In this document: in pieces, positions 8,708 through 17,488 of the stretch
How the letters are laid out: the number at the start of each line of letters is the position of its first letter
Numbering within the stretch: position 1 is the first letter of the stretch
Source: Spirochaetales bacterium
GTDB lineage: Bacteria > Spirochaetota > Spirochaetia > DSM-2461
Assembly (NCBI GenBank): GCA_028533045.1
Contig: JAQQAP010000045.1
Location: 1 to 64,000 of the forward strand
Length of the DNA stretch: 64,000 bases
Reading direction: 5' to 3'
Made by a program: the position numbers and the translations under genes
The notes under the pieces: model-generated
The model's input: only the letters and a program-made list of their open reading frames with translations
Told to the model about the DNA's origin: nothing
Databases searched by the model: none

Positions 8708-9529
8708 TTAGCCTTCGATCTGACCGATCCATTTGCGGGCGTCCTCGATCAAAGAGGACATGAAGACGGAAAGGATATTGCTTTCCCGGCTCTTTTCCAG
8801 GGCCCGGTTCCAGGCGGAGAGGGAGATAGTCTCCTTCTTGAGTTCCAAAGTCTTCTCCGAAAGAAGAGTCTGCTTTTCCATAGGGATTTTATCGCGGAGC
8901 GTATCCAGCAGGTAGCAGTCCAGAAGACGAAGGACCTTGTCCTTGGTCTTGCTTTCCAGAATCTCCATAAGCGGTTCCATCGCTTCATCCACTCGCTTGC
9001 CGCTGTAGCAGGAGAAGGCGAGACACCAGAGAATCCACTCCCGGTCGTGCACCTTGTCCATGGCAAGAATCTCATGAAAAAAGAGCTCCGCCCCAGCCGC
9101 ATCCTTCTTCAAAAGCCGGTTCACACCAAACTGAAGGCCGGTTATGCGAAAAAGATCCGGCTTTTTGTCGCGCACTTCCGCTTCGAGCCGGTCAATCTTA
9201 TCCAGGTTAGATACGGAGAGGGCCCCGTTGATATAGAGAGAAACATAGCGTTTCTTAAGTTTTTTCTGATCAAAAATCTTCTCTTCCAGGTAATAAAGGA
9301 GACCGGGCCAGTCCTCTTCCTCCAAATAGTGAAAGAGTTTCCAGTTAATAACAAAGTACCCGTCCAAAAGGGAGATAAAGAGAACAAAGAGAGCCACCAG
9401 AATCCAGTTCTGCGACCAGAAAAGGGAGGAATATTCATTACCCAGCATTACGAGGGGAATCAGAGTGATAAAAAGAAAGGCAAAAAGCACTATAATGTTA
9501 AAAAGGATGAATATAGTCTTAAATTTCAT
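8708..9529 (-). CDS. Hypothetical membrane-anchored helical-repeat protein
   Basis: The 273-residue product has two N-terminal membrane helices (about residues 5-30 and 40-62). A long cytoplasmic, helix-rich part follows whose Leu/Ala spacing resembles TPR-like helical repeats. No catalytic motif is visible and I do not recognise a named family. AGGAG ten bases before the ATG supports the start. The gene lies directly upstream of the AlaA-like aminotransferase, six bases away, and is probably co-transcribed with it. Confidence 0.75.
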   Translation of the reverse strand: MKFKTIFILFNIIVLFAFLFITLIPLVMLGNEYSSLFWSQNWILVALFVLFISLLDGYFVINWKLFHYLEEEDWPGLLYYLEEKIFDQKKLKKRYVSLYINGALSVSNLDKIDRLEAEVRDKKPDLFRITGLQFGVNRLLKKDAAGAELFFHEILAMDKVHDREWILWCLAFSCYSGKRVDEAMEPLMEILESKTKDKVLRLLDCYLLDTLRDKIPMEKQTLLSEKTLELKKETISLSAWNRALEKSRESNILSVFMSSLIEDARKWIGQIEG

Positions 9530-9558
9530 GTCCGATTCTCCTATAATATAAGTAAACC

Positions 9559-9587
9559 TTGATACAGTTGCCGTTTAGACATTTAAT
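9559..9587 (+). promoter_or_regulatory. Candidate promoter of the HD-GYP/kinase operon
   Basis: TTGATA (9559-9564) and TTTAAT (9582-9587) are 17 bases apart. The leader to the HD-GYP start would be about 50 bases. Confidence 0.4.
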
Positions 9588-9645
9588 CTTAGAGCATTTT
9601 ATCAAGGTGGTCAACGCAGATTTTTTTACCCGGGAGTAGCACAAA

Positions 9646-10827
9646 ATGAATATCATCGAAGTGGAGAAAATGGAACCGGGCACCTATTATGAATCCCCCG
9701 TCTATCTGGATTCCGGTTTTATGGTGCTTTCCGGCGATCTGGCCGTAAGCGATTCTCTCATCGCCATGCTTAAAAAATGGCAGTATACGGAGATTTTAAC
9801 GGAAGGTTCTCCCCTCCCCAGCGAAGCCTCCGCCACAAACGCCCTTTCCGGAGCCTCTCTGGACCAGGACGAAAAGGAGAAAGAAGGACTCCTCCAGGCG
9901 CAGAAATCCTACAATCGTTACCTGGATTTTACCGATGAATTCTACGAAAAGTTCAAGAGAACCAACAATATCAATCTGAATTCCCTTACCGACTTTATCA
10001 AGGAAGTCATAGCCATGGTAAAGGAGAACGAACAGTATATCCTGCGTTTTGCGGAACTTAAAAACGAAAAGAACCGTCCCTACTTCATAACCCATGCGGT
10101 AAGGACCACCATCATAGCCCTAACCATCGCCACGAAGCTTAAAAATCCCCGCATTGCCCCCCACAAGGTCATTGAAGTGGGGATTTCCTGTATGCTCCAC
10201 GAAGTGGGAATGCTGCAAATTCCCCCGGAAATCTACAACAAAGAGGGGACTTTGACACCGGAAGAGAAAAAAACTATTTCCCTCCACCCCCTATTGGGTT
10301 ACCGTATGCTCAAGGAGATGAAGGAGATTCAGCCTCCCCTTTCCCAGGATATCCTTTTGGGGATTCTGGAACATCACGAGCGGGAAAACGGGACCGGCTA
10401 TCCCCAGAAACTGGGGGCAAACCGCATTTCCCTTTACGGGAAAATCATTGCCATTGCCTGCAGCTACGACGCCCAGATCTCCTCCCGCCCCTTTAGGAGC
10501 GAAAAGGACGCCCACACCAGTATTGCCACCCTCCTCAAAGAGATGGAAAGCCTCTACGACAGAGATATTCTCCTGCCCCTGCTGGAGTCTCTCTCCCTCT
10601 ACCCCATTGGCTGTTATGTGATAATGAAGAACAAAGCCATTGGTGTGGTGACCAAGACAAACAGCGAAAAACCCCGTTATCCCATAGTAAAACTTCTGGT
10701 GGACGAAAGCAGGAATCCCTATAAGGACCAGCCTCTTATGCAAACCTCCGAAGAAGAGGGAGGTAAGATTGTCCGGGTTCTCACTTCTCCCGAAGTGGCC
10801 AGCCTCAAGGATAACGGAGTATTATAA
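9646..10827 (+). CDS. HD-GYP domain protein with an altered HD motif
   Basis: The 393-residue protein has an N-terminal DUF3391-like region, a helical linker and an HD-GYP domain (about residues 145-310). Canonical HD-GYP enzymes hydrolyse cyclic di-GMP with metals held by the HD dyad and further histidines. Here the HHERENGTGYP motif (243-253) and the SLHP histidine (H214) are intact. The expected HDIGK is HEVGM (185-189), so the metal-binding Asp is Glu and the conserved Lys is Met. Activity may be reduced, changed or lost, and the protein may act as a c-di-GMP sensor. GGGAG upstream supports the start. The stop overlaps the next start (TAATG), so it is translationally coupled to the kinase gene. 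The C-terminal 80 residues are a separate beta-rich segment. Confidence 0.88.
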   Translation: MNIIEVEKMEPGTYYESPVYLDSGFMVLSGDLAVSDSLIAMLKKWQYTEILTEGSPLPSEASATNALSGASLDQDEKEKEGLLQAQKSYNRYLDFTDEFYEKFKRTNNINLNSLTDFIKEVIAMVKENEQYILRFAELKNEKNRPYFITHAVRTTIIALTIATKLKNPRIAPHKVIEVGISCMLHEVGMLQIPPEIYNKEGTLTPEEKKTISLHPLLGYRMLKEMKEIQPPLSQDILLGILEHHERENGTGYPQKLGANRISLYGKIIAIACSYDAQISSRPFRSEKDAHTSIATLLKEMESLYDRDILLPLLESLSLYPIGCYVIMKNKAIGVVTKTNSEKPRYPIVKLLVDESRNPYKDQPLMQTSEEEGGKIVRVLTSPEVASLKDNGVL

Positions 10828-12506
10828 TGAGCTACCATGGTAAGGAACTGACTTTAACCTTAAAAAACCGCGCCACTGTCATACATCCCAAAGGGGGTGA
10901 GCGATTCGAAGACTTCATTCCGGAAAATCTTCGCTTCTCCGGCCAATTCCCCCTGGTGGGAATTACCATGAATAACCAGACCCACTCCCTTATGCACCGG
11001 GTCGATACGAACGGTGAGTTGGGAATGGTTTATCTGAATGACCGGGCGGGACTGAATATTTATCGTCAAAGTCTGACCTTTCTTACGGAGATGGCCTTTC
11101 ACAATCTCTACCCCAAGGGCGACCTGGTGATAGACCACTCCCTGGGAAACGGTTTTTACTACCACCTGGAAGGAGAGAATCCCCAGTCGGCCGAAGCAAT
11201 TCCCCGCCTGCGCCGGGAGATGGAACGGCTCGTAGAGGAGAATTTCCCCATAGACCTGTCCCATCTGAACTATGTGGAAACCATGGAAATGATTAAAGCC
11301 CGGGGGGGAGCGGAAAAAACCCTCACCCTCATGGAAGGGCTGAATAAACCGCGCATCATGATACTTAACTGCGACGGGTACCGCACTATTTTCCACGGCC
11401 CTCTGGTTCCCCGTACGGGCCTTCTGACCCAGTGGGAGATTCAGGAATACGACGACGGCTTCCTCCTTCGCTTTCCCCCTTCCCGGACCCCTCTGACCAT
11501 GGCGCCCTTTAAGGATGAGCCTAAGCTTTTCTCCATCTATCAGGAACATAAGAAGTGGGGAAAGATTCTCGACGTTCACTGTGTGGGTCAGCTTAACGCC
11601 TTGGCCATGGACAGAAAGAAACGGGAACACTTTATCCTTACCGCCGAAACGCTCCACTCACAGAAAATGAGTGACATAGCCCACGACATACACGACAGGG
11701 GCAAGGTAAAACTGGTCCTCGTGGCCGGTCCATCCTCCTCAGGCAAAACAACCTTTACCAAAAGAATGGCCATAAATCTGCAAACCCTGGGTTACAACCC
11801 CGTCATGGTATCCCTGGACGACTACTACCTCCCCCGGGAACAGGTGCCCAAGGATGAAGAGGGAGAAATCGACTTTGAAGCCCTGGAGGCCCTGGATGTG
11901 CCCCTGCTGAATCAAAATCTCCTGGATCTCTTTGCGGGCAAGGAAGCGGAAATCCCCATTTTCAACTTCAAAAAGGGAGGCCGCCAGGATAAGGGACGCC
12001 TCTTAAAGCTGGAAGAGAACACCCTCCTTATTATGGAAGGGATTCATGGGCTAAATGAAAAGCTTACCGGAAAAATCCCGGCGGAATTAAAATATAAGAT
12101 CTACATTTCCGCCCTGACCCAGCTGAATCTGGATGATAACAATCGTATTTCCACCACCGATAACCGAATGATCCGGCGCATTGTGCGGGACTACCAGTTC
12201 CGAGGCTACACCGCCCACACCACCATTGGCATGTGGCCCTCGGTCCGCCGGGGGGAACAGAAAAACATCTTTCCCTACCAGGGAGAGGCGGACGTTATCT
12301 TCAACTCCGCCCTGGACTATGAACTGGGAGTACTCAAAGGTCTGGCCGAACCGCTTCTCAAAAGCGTGAAGCCCACCGAAGAGGAGTACAGCGAAGCCTG
12401 TCGGCTCCTTTCTTTTCTGAACTACTTTGCCCCCATTCCTTCGGAGGATATTCCCAAGCTGTCCCTATTAAGAGAATTCGTAGGGAATAGCGGATTTAGA
12501 TACTAG
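10827..12506 (+). CDS. Fused nucleoside (uridine-type) kinase with TGS/ThrRS-like N-terminal region
   Basis: The 559-residue protein combines an N-terminal region related to the TGS and second-additional domains of threonyl-tRNA synthetase (about residues 5-270) with a C-terminal uridine kinase/phosphoribulokinase P-loop domain. The Walker A motif GPSSSGKTT is at 301-309. It is followed by VSLDDYYLPRE, the substrate region of uridine kinases, and by LIMEGIHGLNE. The family is known as a long nucleoside kinase in bacteria; the exact substrate is not established from sequence. The start overlaps the HD-GYP stop. A GC-rich hairpin follows the stop codon. Confidence 0.88.
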   Translation: MSYHGKELTLTLKNRATVIHPKGGERFEDFIPENLRFSGQFPLVGITMNNQTHSLMHRVDTNGELGMVYLNDRAGLNIYRQSLTFLTEMAFHNLYPKGDLVIDHSLGNGFYYHLEGENPQSAEAIPRLRREMERLVEENFPIDLSHLNYVETMEMIKARGGAEKTLTLMEGLNKPRIMILNCDGYRTIFHGPLVPRTGLLTQWEIQEYDDGFLLRFPPSRTPLTMAPFKDEPKLFSIYQEHKKWGKILDVHCVGQLNALAMDRKKREHFILTAETLHSQKMSDIAHDIHDRGKVKLVLVAGPSSSGKTTFTKRMAINLQTLGYNPVMVSLDDYYLPREQVPKDEEGEIDFEALEALDVPLLNQNLLDLFAGKEAEIPIFNFKKGGRQDKGRLLKLEENTLLIMEGIHGLNEKLTGKIPAELKYKIYISALTQLNLDDNNRISTTDNRMIRRIVRDYQFRGYTAHTTIGMWPSVRRGEQKNIFPYQGEADVIFNSALDYELGVLKGLAEPLLKSVKPTEEEYSEACRLLSFLNYFAPIPSEDIPKLSLLREFVGNSGFRY

Positions 12507-12531
12507 GGGGAGTGAGGAGCATCACTTAAAG

Positions 12532-12549
12532 GCCGGCCCGAGGGCCGGC
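12532..12549. terminator. GC-rich hairpin between convergent genes
   Basis: GCCGGCC and GGCCGGC form a seven-pair stem with a four-base loop between the kinase gene and the convergent membrane-protein gene. There is no clear T run on either side, so terminator function is plausible but not secure. Confidence 0.5.
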
Positions 12550-12560
12550 AGAGAGAGATA

Positions 12561-13004
12561 TTATATATTCAGGATTCCCTGAAGAAGAATCTCATAAACC
12601 AGCACCCAGATACCGGCAATAATTGCGGCAATACCAATCTTGCTCTGAGAGCTAACCAGTTTTTCCCGCAGTTGAGTAGCCTTTTCCTGCGCCTCTTCGG
12701 GCATTCGGGAAAGTAGCATACTCTGAATCATGGCAAATCCCAAAATCATTCCACCGGCAGCGTTGATTACGTTAGCCCCTAGACGAGTCGCCCACCAAAG
12801 AGGCCAGTTACCAAGCCAGCTCAAATGAAGAACGGAAGAGACAATCCCCCACACTCCCCATGCGAATACCACCAATCCAAAAGTCCCTTGATAGGGAGTT
12901 ATCTTGTCTAATAACTCTTTTGCTTTTTCATTCTTTTCGGCCACAAGACTGGGAACGCAAAATGCCCCCAGAAGAATAAGTGCCAGTCCGTTGATCAGTC
13001 CCAT
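12561..13004 (-). CDS. Hypothetical four-helix membrane protein
   Basis: The 147-residue protein shows about four hydrophobic segments: residues 1-20, 38-60, 75-98 and 122-145. A charged loop rich in Lys and Glu lies between the first two, and another before the last. No motif identifies a family. AAAGGAGG ten bases before the ATG is a strong ribosome site. It is a single-gene unit between a convergent kinase gene and the PHP gene downstream of the ArsR regulator. Confidence 0.75.
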   Translation of the reverse strand: MGLINGLALILLGAFCVPSLVAEKNEKAKELLDKITPYQGTFGLVVFAWGVWGIVSSVLHLSWLGNWPLWWATRLGANVINAAGGMILGFAMIQSMLLSRMPEEAQEKATQLREKLVSSQSKIGIAAIIAGIWVLVYEILLQGILNI

Positions 13005-13147
13005 ATGACTAATCCTCCTTTATGTAGTTTCTTATGTTCAAAAAAGTACTGCAAAAGGCAGAGGAGGACTATAATACGCAGGGGGTATTTTTCTACCCCA
13101 TTAGGGTTAAAAAGCCCCCAGAAGGGATCTAGACACAGTTTTTAACA

Positions 13148-13837
13148 TTAAACCCGGAAGGGAGCCGGGGGAGTGAGGAGCATTTTTTCCTCTTCCGGGC
13201 CGGGCTTCCCGTTAAGGGGAATAAGAGCCTTTCGGTTGGCCCAGGGCACGCCGCAAGGGGCTTTGATCATTTGGGCCAGCTCCTTTTCATCCTTGGGAAG
13301 GGTGGGAAACATGGTGGCATAGGTTCCCAGAGTCAGGGGACTGTGGCTGTCCGACCCGGCGAGAGTGGGCTTTTTAAGGACTTCGAGCACTCGAGCGATT
13401 CCCTCACGATGCTTAGCCTTTATATTGGAACTCATTACTTCTATGCCGTGAATGGCCCGAAAGTCTTCCCGCTCGGACAGATTATCGGGGATAGGAGTAA
13501 AGCGGCCCGGATGGGCCCAGATAAGGGCGGCCTCCTGTTCGGAAGCGAGGACGGCAAGATCGGCTAATGTCTTTGACTGATCCCAAGGGGAAAGGTCCGC
13601 CCCTATGACCAGAAAATGACCTTCCGCCACACTGGCTTCCATGGCGCAATAGAGCTTGATACCGCCCAGTTTCTCCTGCAGTTCCTCTTTCTCAGAAGGG
13701 GTCCATTGAAAATTGTGTTCCGTTATGACAAGCCCATCGAGCCCTGTAAAGGGAGCCATGGCAGCCAACTCATCCGGAGAGATTCGTGAACAGGGGGAGT
13801 AGCTGTTGCTGTGAATATGGAGGTCGATTTTTACCAT
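13148..13837 (-). CDS. PHP-domain metal-dependent phosphoesterase
   Basis: The 229-residue protein starts MVKIDLHIHSNSYSPCS, the first PHP metal-binding motif (HxH). It continues with VITEHNF (second motif), WAHPGR and AGSDSHSP, which supply the remaining histidine and aspartate ligands. PHP domains hydrolyse phosphoesters, including nucleotides and histidinol phosphate; the substrate here is unknown. It lies 18 bases after the ArsR-type repressor on the same strand, so the pair is probably one transcript. No good Shine-Dalgarno precedes the ATG. Confidence 0.85.
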   Translation of the reverse strand: MVKIDLHIHSNSYSPCSRISPDELAAMAPFTGLDGLVITEHNFQWTPSEKEELQEKLGGIKLYCAMEASVAEGHFLVIGADLSPWDQSKTLADLAVLASEQEAALIWAHPGRFTPIPDNLSEREDFRAIHGIEVMSSNIKAKHREGIARVLEVLKKPTLAGSDSHSPLTLGTYATMFPTLPKDEKELAQMIKAPCGVPWANRKALIPLNGKPGPEEEKMLLTPPAPFRV

Positions 13838-13855
13838 GTCACATAAAAAAAGTGT

Positions 13856-14161
13856 CTAGAAATCAGGCCCGTTCTTTAATCCCATAGCAATAATGTTTTT
13901 CACAAAGGGATCGGTAATGCTGTAGATTCGCTTGTTGCCGTTGGTTTTTGACTCTACAATACCCCGATTCTTAAGGATGGCCAGGTGCTGGGATATCACG
14001 GGCTGAGGCTGATCAAGACATTTCCACAACTCGGAAACACAGGAACTGTTCTTTTCTATAAGGCAAAGGATCTCCAAACGAAGGGGATGTCCTAACACTT
14101 TCAGTTTTTCGGCTGTCTTGGCAATACGCTCTTTCGAACAGCACTGTTTTTCATCATTCAT
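13856..14161 (-). CDS. ArsR/SmtB-family transcriptional repressor
   Basis: The 101-residue protein has the family winged helix-turn-helix: LGHPLRLEILCLI, then ELWKCLDQPQPVISQHLAIL and GIVESKTNGNKRIYSI. Cysteines near the N-terminus (KQCCSKE), in LCLI and in SCVSELWKC are possible sensing or metal ligands. ArsR proteins usually release DNA on binding a metal or another ligand; the inducer is unknown. A consensus-like promoter ends nine bases before the ATG and no ribosome site is present, so the mRNA is predicted to be leaderless or nearly so. The gene is divergent from the glycosyltransferase gene and may control it and the PHP gene. Confidence 0.9.
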   Translation of the reverse strand: MNDEKQCCSKERIAKTAEKLKVLGHPLRLEILCLIEKNSSCVSELWKCLDQPQPVISQHLAILKNRGIVESKTNGNKRIYSITDPFVKNIIAMGLKNGPDF

Positions 14162-14170
14162 AACGTTCTC

Positions 14171-14216
14171 ATTATATAGGGATAATCACAAAAATTCAAT
14201 ATTGTAAAAAAATATT
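14171..14216 (-). promoter_or_regulatory. arsR promoter with possible operator
   Basis: On the minus strand TTGAAT (14199-14194) and TATAAT (14176-14171) are 17 bases apart, a near-consensus promoter. AATATT occurs twice (14198-14203 and 14211-14216) around an A-rich centre overlapping the -35, which could be an ArsR operator; that role is inferred. Confidence 0.6.
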
Positions 14217-14266
14217 TTGTATACTTTAATGGATATGACGAAATAAAGTCATAATCTGCTATTTTC

Positions 14267-14301
14267 TCGACTTTTTCCTTCAGCTGTAGTATGATGGATC
14301 C
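14267..14301 (+). promoter_or_regulatory. Candidate leaderless promoter of the glycosyltransferase gene
   Basis: TCGACT (14267-14272) and TATGAT (14290-14295) are 17 bases apart. The ATG at 14302 follows the -10 after six bases, and no Shine-Dalgarno is seen. Confidence 0.5.
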
Positions 14302-15582
14302 ATGACAAAAGACAAACTGCATATTGCCATTTTTACGGATAGTTACAGACCATCCATAAATGGCATTACCACTTCCATAGATCATCTGACTGTCCGTTTA
14401 GCCGAAAGGGGACACCGATTCACCATTATATCTCCCACCCTCACCGAGGAGGAGAAGCCACTCCACGAAAACATTACCCATATTACGGTTCCTTCCATAC
14501 CGGCTTCTTACTATGAAGAGTTCCGCTGGGCCACCCTGCGAATTACCAAGATACTGACAAAACTCAAGGATGAAAGTGTGGACCTGGTCCACTTTATGAC
14601 TCCTATTATCACCAGCTACCTGGGAATTAAGATTGCCCGAAAACTGGAAATACCGGTGGTGGGAACCTACCACACCCTTATTGCGGACCCCACCTACTAC
14701 GAGCAGCTTATGAACAAGCTCGTCAAGGCGACTCCCGAATCGGTCTGGTACTACACAAACCTTTATTATAATGCGGCAGACCTAGTGACAGCCCCCACCC
14801 AGAATATGGTGGATCTCCTGGATGAAAACGGCTGTACCACCGATATGATCGCCCTCTCCAACGGCATCGACCCCAGCGTTTTTGACAACTCCCGGGCAGA
14901 GGAGATGAAGAAGAAATATAATCTGGGAGAGAAAACCGTTCTTTATGTGGGACGGGTCTCCATAGAGAAAAATATCAATGTTCTCATAGACGCCTTTGAC
15001 AAGCTGACTGAACGGATACCGGACGCTCAGCTCCTTATTGTGGGCGACGGACCCAAGAGGGAGGAAATTGAGGACTATGCGGCGGAGAAAAAATCGGCCT
15101 CGCAGATTACCTTTACCGGTATGATTCCCCATGAGGAACTGGTGACAAGCGGGATTTTCGGAGCCTGTAAACTTTTTGCCACGGCCAGTGAGACGGAAAC
15201 CCAGGGAATTACCCTGCTCGAAGCCCTTCACTGCGGCCTCCCCTGTATCGGTGCCGACGCTCTGGGTGTTTCGGAGACCATTGTCCACGGAGAAACGGGA
15301 TTCCTCGTTCCTCCCCGGTCGGTGGATGAAATGGCAGACAGAATGACCCAAATACTGGAAGACGATGCCCTGCAAAGCCGAATGAGCGAAGCCGGGAAGG
15401 AGTGGGTCAAAGCCCACTATATCGAAGCGATTATTGACAGATGGGAAGCGATTTATCTGGATTTGGCCGACCGCTATCGGGCGGGAGAGATAGAGAAGAA
15501 GGACTACCTTCACATCAAGAAAATTCTCACCACCCTAAAAAGGTTCAAGCTGGATATTCCCTTTATAAAGCGCTACTCATGA
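14302..15582 (+). CDS. Glycosyltransferase family 4 (GT-B fold)
   Basis: This 426-residue enzyme has the GT4 layout. The N-terminal Rossmann domain begins IAIFTDSYRPSINGITTS. The C-terminal nucleotide-sugar domain contains LYVGRVSIEKNI, VGDGPKREEIE, FATASETETQGITLLEALHC and GLPCIGADALGV. The E-x7-E region (ETETQGITLLE) is intact. The overall pattern is like diacylglycerol glucosyltransferases of other bacteria, so a membrane glycolipid role is possible but not proven. Its stop overlaps the start of the cysteine desulfurase gene (ATGA), making an operon with the next two genes. Confidence 0.87.
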   Translation: MTKDKLHIAIFTDSYRPSINGITTSIDHLTVRLAERGHRFTIISPTLTEEEKPLHENITHITVPSIPASYYEEFRWATLRITKILTKLKDESVDLVHFMTPIITSYLGIKIARKLEIPVVGTYHTLIADPTYYEQLMNKLVKATPESVWYYTNLYYNAADLVTAPTQNMVDLLDENGCTTDMIALSNGIDPSVFDNSRAEEMKKKYNLGEKTVLYVGRVSIEKNINVLIDAFDKLTERIPDAQLLIVGDGPKREEIEDYAAEKKSASQITFTGMIPHEELVTSGIFGACKLFATASETETQGITLLEALHCGLPCIGADALGVSETIVHGETGFLVPPRSVDEMADRMTQILEDDALQSRMSEAGKEWVKAHYIEAIIDRWEAIYLDLADRYRAGEIEKKDYLHIKKILTTLKRFKLDIPFIKRYS

Positions 15583-16721
15583 GTACCTATCTAGATTGGG
15601 CGGCCACCGCCCTCCCCGACGAAACTATCTACCGCGAAGCCCTGGAAGCGTCCCTGAACCATCCGGGAAATCCTTCCGCCCAGCACAGTATGGGAGCGGA
15701 AGCGAAAGAACAGCTGGAAGAGGACAGGAAACGCTGCGCCGCCCGGCTGGGCTGCCCGGCGGAGCGGCTTTTTTTTACCTCCGGCGGGTCCGAATCAAAC
15801 AACATTGTTCTTCTCTCCCGACTGAACGACCGGAAACCGGGGCAGATTATCATCTCCTCCCTGGAACACGCCTCCCTTTCCGAACCGGTAGAGCTGCTTA
15901 AGAAACAGGGACATAAAATCAAGATTCTCACCCCCGACGAACGGGGTATCATTCCTCCCCAAAAGCTGGCCCGGGCCCTGAATGAAGAGACCCGTCTGGT
16001 GTCCCTCATTGCCGTTCATAATGAAACGGGGGTTCGCCAGCCTATAAAAGAGCTCGTCGCCGAGCTAAGGGCCTTTGAACAGCGAGAAGGGGTTAGGACG
16101 ATTCAATTTCATAGCGACATGGTCCAGGCACCGGGTAAAATGACCTTGAACCTGGAAGAGCTGGGAGTCGATTCGGCCTCCTTTAGCGCCCATAAGATTC
16201 GGGGGCCCAAACAGTCGGGGCTCCTTTACTTAAAGAAGGATATGGCCGTTTTCTACCGAGGCGGCGGTCAGGAACGGGGGATTCGCCCCGGTACGGAGAG
16301 TCTGTTTAACAGCCGCTCCATGGCGTTGAGCCTGGAAAAGTGGGGAAGCGAAGCCTGGAAGGGCGAAACGGCGGAGCTGCTGCTTAAGGAGCTGTCACAA
16401 ATAAAGGGGCTTCTCCTTAACCCTGCGGCCCGCCTCACGGAACAGGAACTTTATGCGCCGGCCATTGTTAACTTCTCCCTGGCTCCCCTACCCGGGGAGG
16501 TTCTTCAAAGGGTTCTGAATGAGCAGGGTTTCTGCATATCCACCGGTTCGGCCTGCTCCTCTAATAAGAAGAGTCAGACCGGCGGTCTTATCTCTATGGG
16601 GATTGATAAAAGCAGGGCCCACTGTTCGGTGAGAGTTTCTCTGGGGCCCGCCACGACCAAAGAGGAGATTCTTTCCTTTATTGACTGCCTAAAGGGTATC
16701 CAGTCCCAATATGCTTTCTAA
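15579..16721 (+). CDS. Cysteine desulfurase (NifS/IscS-like)
   Basis: The 380-residue class V PLP enzyme removes sulfur from cysteine for Fe-S clusters and other thio-cofactors. Visible landmarks are YLDWAATALP at the start, FTSGGSESNN, VHNETGVRQP, the PLP-lysine segment SFSAHKIRGPKQSG, the RGGGQERGIRPGTES region, and the catalytic-cysteine loop STGSACSSNKK. The start at 15579 overlaps the glycosyltransferase stop by four bases. A longer in-frame reading would begin inside that gene and add 46 non-homologous residues. No iscU or suf partner lies next to it. Confidence 0.92.
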   Translation: MSTYLDWAATALPDETIYREALEASLNHPGNPSAQHSMGAEAKEQLEEDRKRCAARLGCPAERLFFTSGGSESNNIVLLSRLNDRKPGQIIISSLEHASLSEPVELLKKQGHKIKILTPDERGIIPPQKLARALNEETRLVSLIAVHNETGVRQPIKELVAELRAFEQREGVRTIQFHSDMVQAPGKMTLNLEELGVDSASFSAHKIRGPKQSGLLYLKKDMAVFYRGGGQERGIRPGTESLFNSRSMALSLEKWGSEAWKGETAELLLKELSQIKGLLLNPAARLTEQELYAPAIVNFSLAPLPGEVLQRVLNEQGFCISTGSACSSNKKSQTGGLISMGIDKSRAHCSVRVSLGPATTKEEILSFIDCLKGIQSQYAF

Positions 16722-17277
16722 GAAAGAGCTTAGGGAGGAAATCCTGTCTCTCCTGGCAGATATGGGAGAGGAAGCCCAACGAGGCGCCTCCCGGAACCTC
16801 TGTGCCTTCATTGAATCGACCCCTCTCTATCAAGAAGCCGATGCCCTCTTTGCCTTCTACCCTTTTTTGGGGGAGATAGACCTGCGTCGGCTTATGAATT
16901 CAGCCTTAACACAGGGGAAAACCCTCTGTCTCCCTCGGGTTGAAGGGAGGGAGATGAGTTTTTACAGGGTGGAAAGTCTTGAAGAAGAGAAGTTGGAGCC
17001 TAACCGCTGGGGAATATTCGAACCTCTTCCCGGGGCGCCTCTTTGTGAAGGAGGAGCTTTTAAAGCCCCCCTTATGCTGGTGCCCGGTCTGGCATTTACG
17101 AAAGAGGGGAAACGGCTGGGAAGAGGGGGCGGTTACTACGACCGCTACCTGGAGAGGGAGAGGAACTCCTTTTCCCTGGCCGGTGTGGCCTACCCCTGTC
17201 AGATGGTCAAGGATATTCCCACCGAAGCCCATGATATTCTCCTGAACCGGGTCTACTCGGCTCCTTCAAAACTGTAA
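16711..17277 (+). CDS. 5-formyltetrahydrofolate cyclo-ligase
   Basis: The 188-residue enzyme converts 5-formyl-THF to 5,10-methenyl-THF using ATP. The signature LGRGGGYYDRYL (about residues 135-146) is complete, and FYPFLGEIDLRRL is the N-terminal substrate region. It overlaps the cysteine desulfurase by 11 bases and is surely co-transcribed with it. It complements PurU elsewhere in the window in one-carbon folate metabolism. Confidence 0.92.
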   Translation: MLSKKELREEILSLLADMGEEAQRGASRNLCAFIESTPLYQEADALFAFYPFLGEIDLRRLMNSALTQGKTLCLPRVEGREMSFYRVESLEEEKLEPNRWGIFEPLPGAPLCEGGAFKAPLMLVPGLAFTKEGKRLGRGGGYYDRYLERERNSFSLAGVAYPCQMVKDIPTEAHDILLNRVYSAPSKL

Positions 17278-17350
17278 TGTGACGGTTTAATGAAAGGCCT
17301 TCCCTTTTTCCCGGGCTTTTAGTAATTATGAGGAATAAGGAGAAGGAAAA

Positions 17351-17488
17351 ATGAAAAAACAGCTTAAAATTCTTGGTTTAGCAGCTCTGCTCGTTCTTTT
17401 TATCAGTTCCTGTGTGGTACTCACTCCGGGAAGAACAAACAATAAAAAGAACAGTCATCGCCGGGTGGAATCAAGCCTGTCGAAATAG
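17351..17488 (+). CDS. Small lipoprotein (45 residues)
   Basis: ATG 17351 follows the strong ribosome site AAGGAGAAGG. The product starts MKKQLKILGLAALLVLFISS, then Cys-21, a typical lipobox and signal peptide. The mature part is only about 25 residues and is rich in Asn, Lys, Arg and Ser. This resembles small secreted lipoproteins such as entericidin-type peptides in size only. It overlaps the 3' end of the convergent DUF456 gene by 18 bases. Confidence 0.75.
   Translation: MKKQLKILGLAALLVLFISSCVVLTPGRTNNKKNSHRRVESSLSK

Noticed and set aside
15441-15578. Longer N-terminus for the cysteine desulfurase
   Set aside because: It would lie inside the glycosyltransferase gene; homologues begin at YLDWAATALP, and ATG 15579 overlaps the stop in the usual ATGA way.
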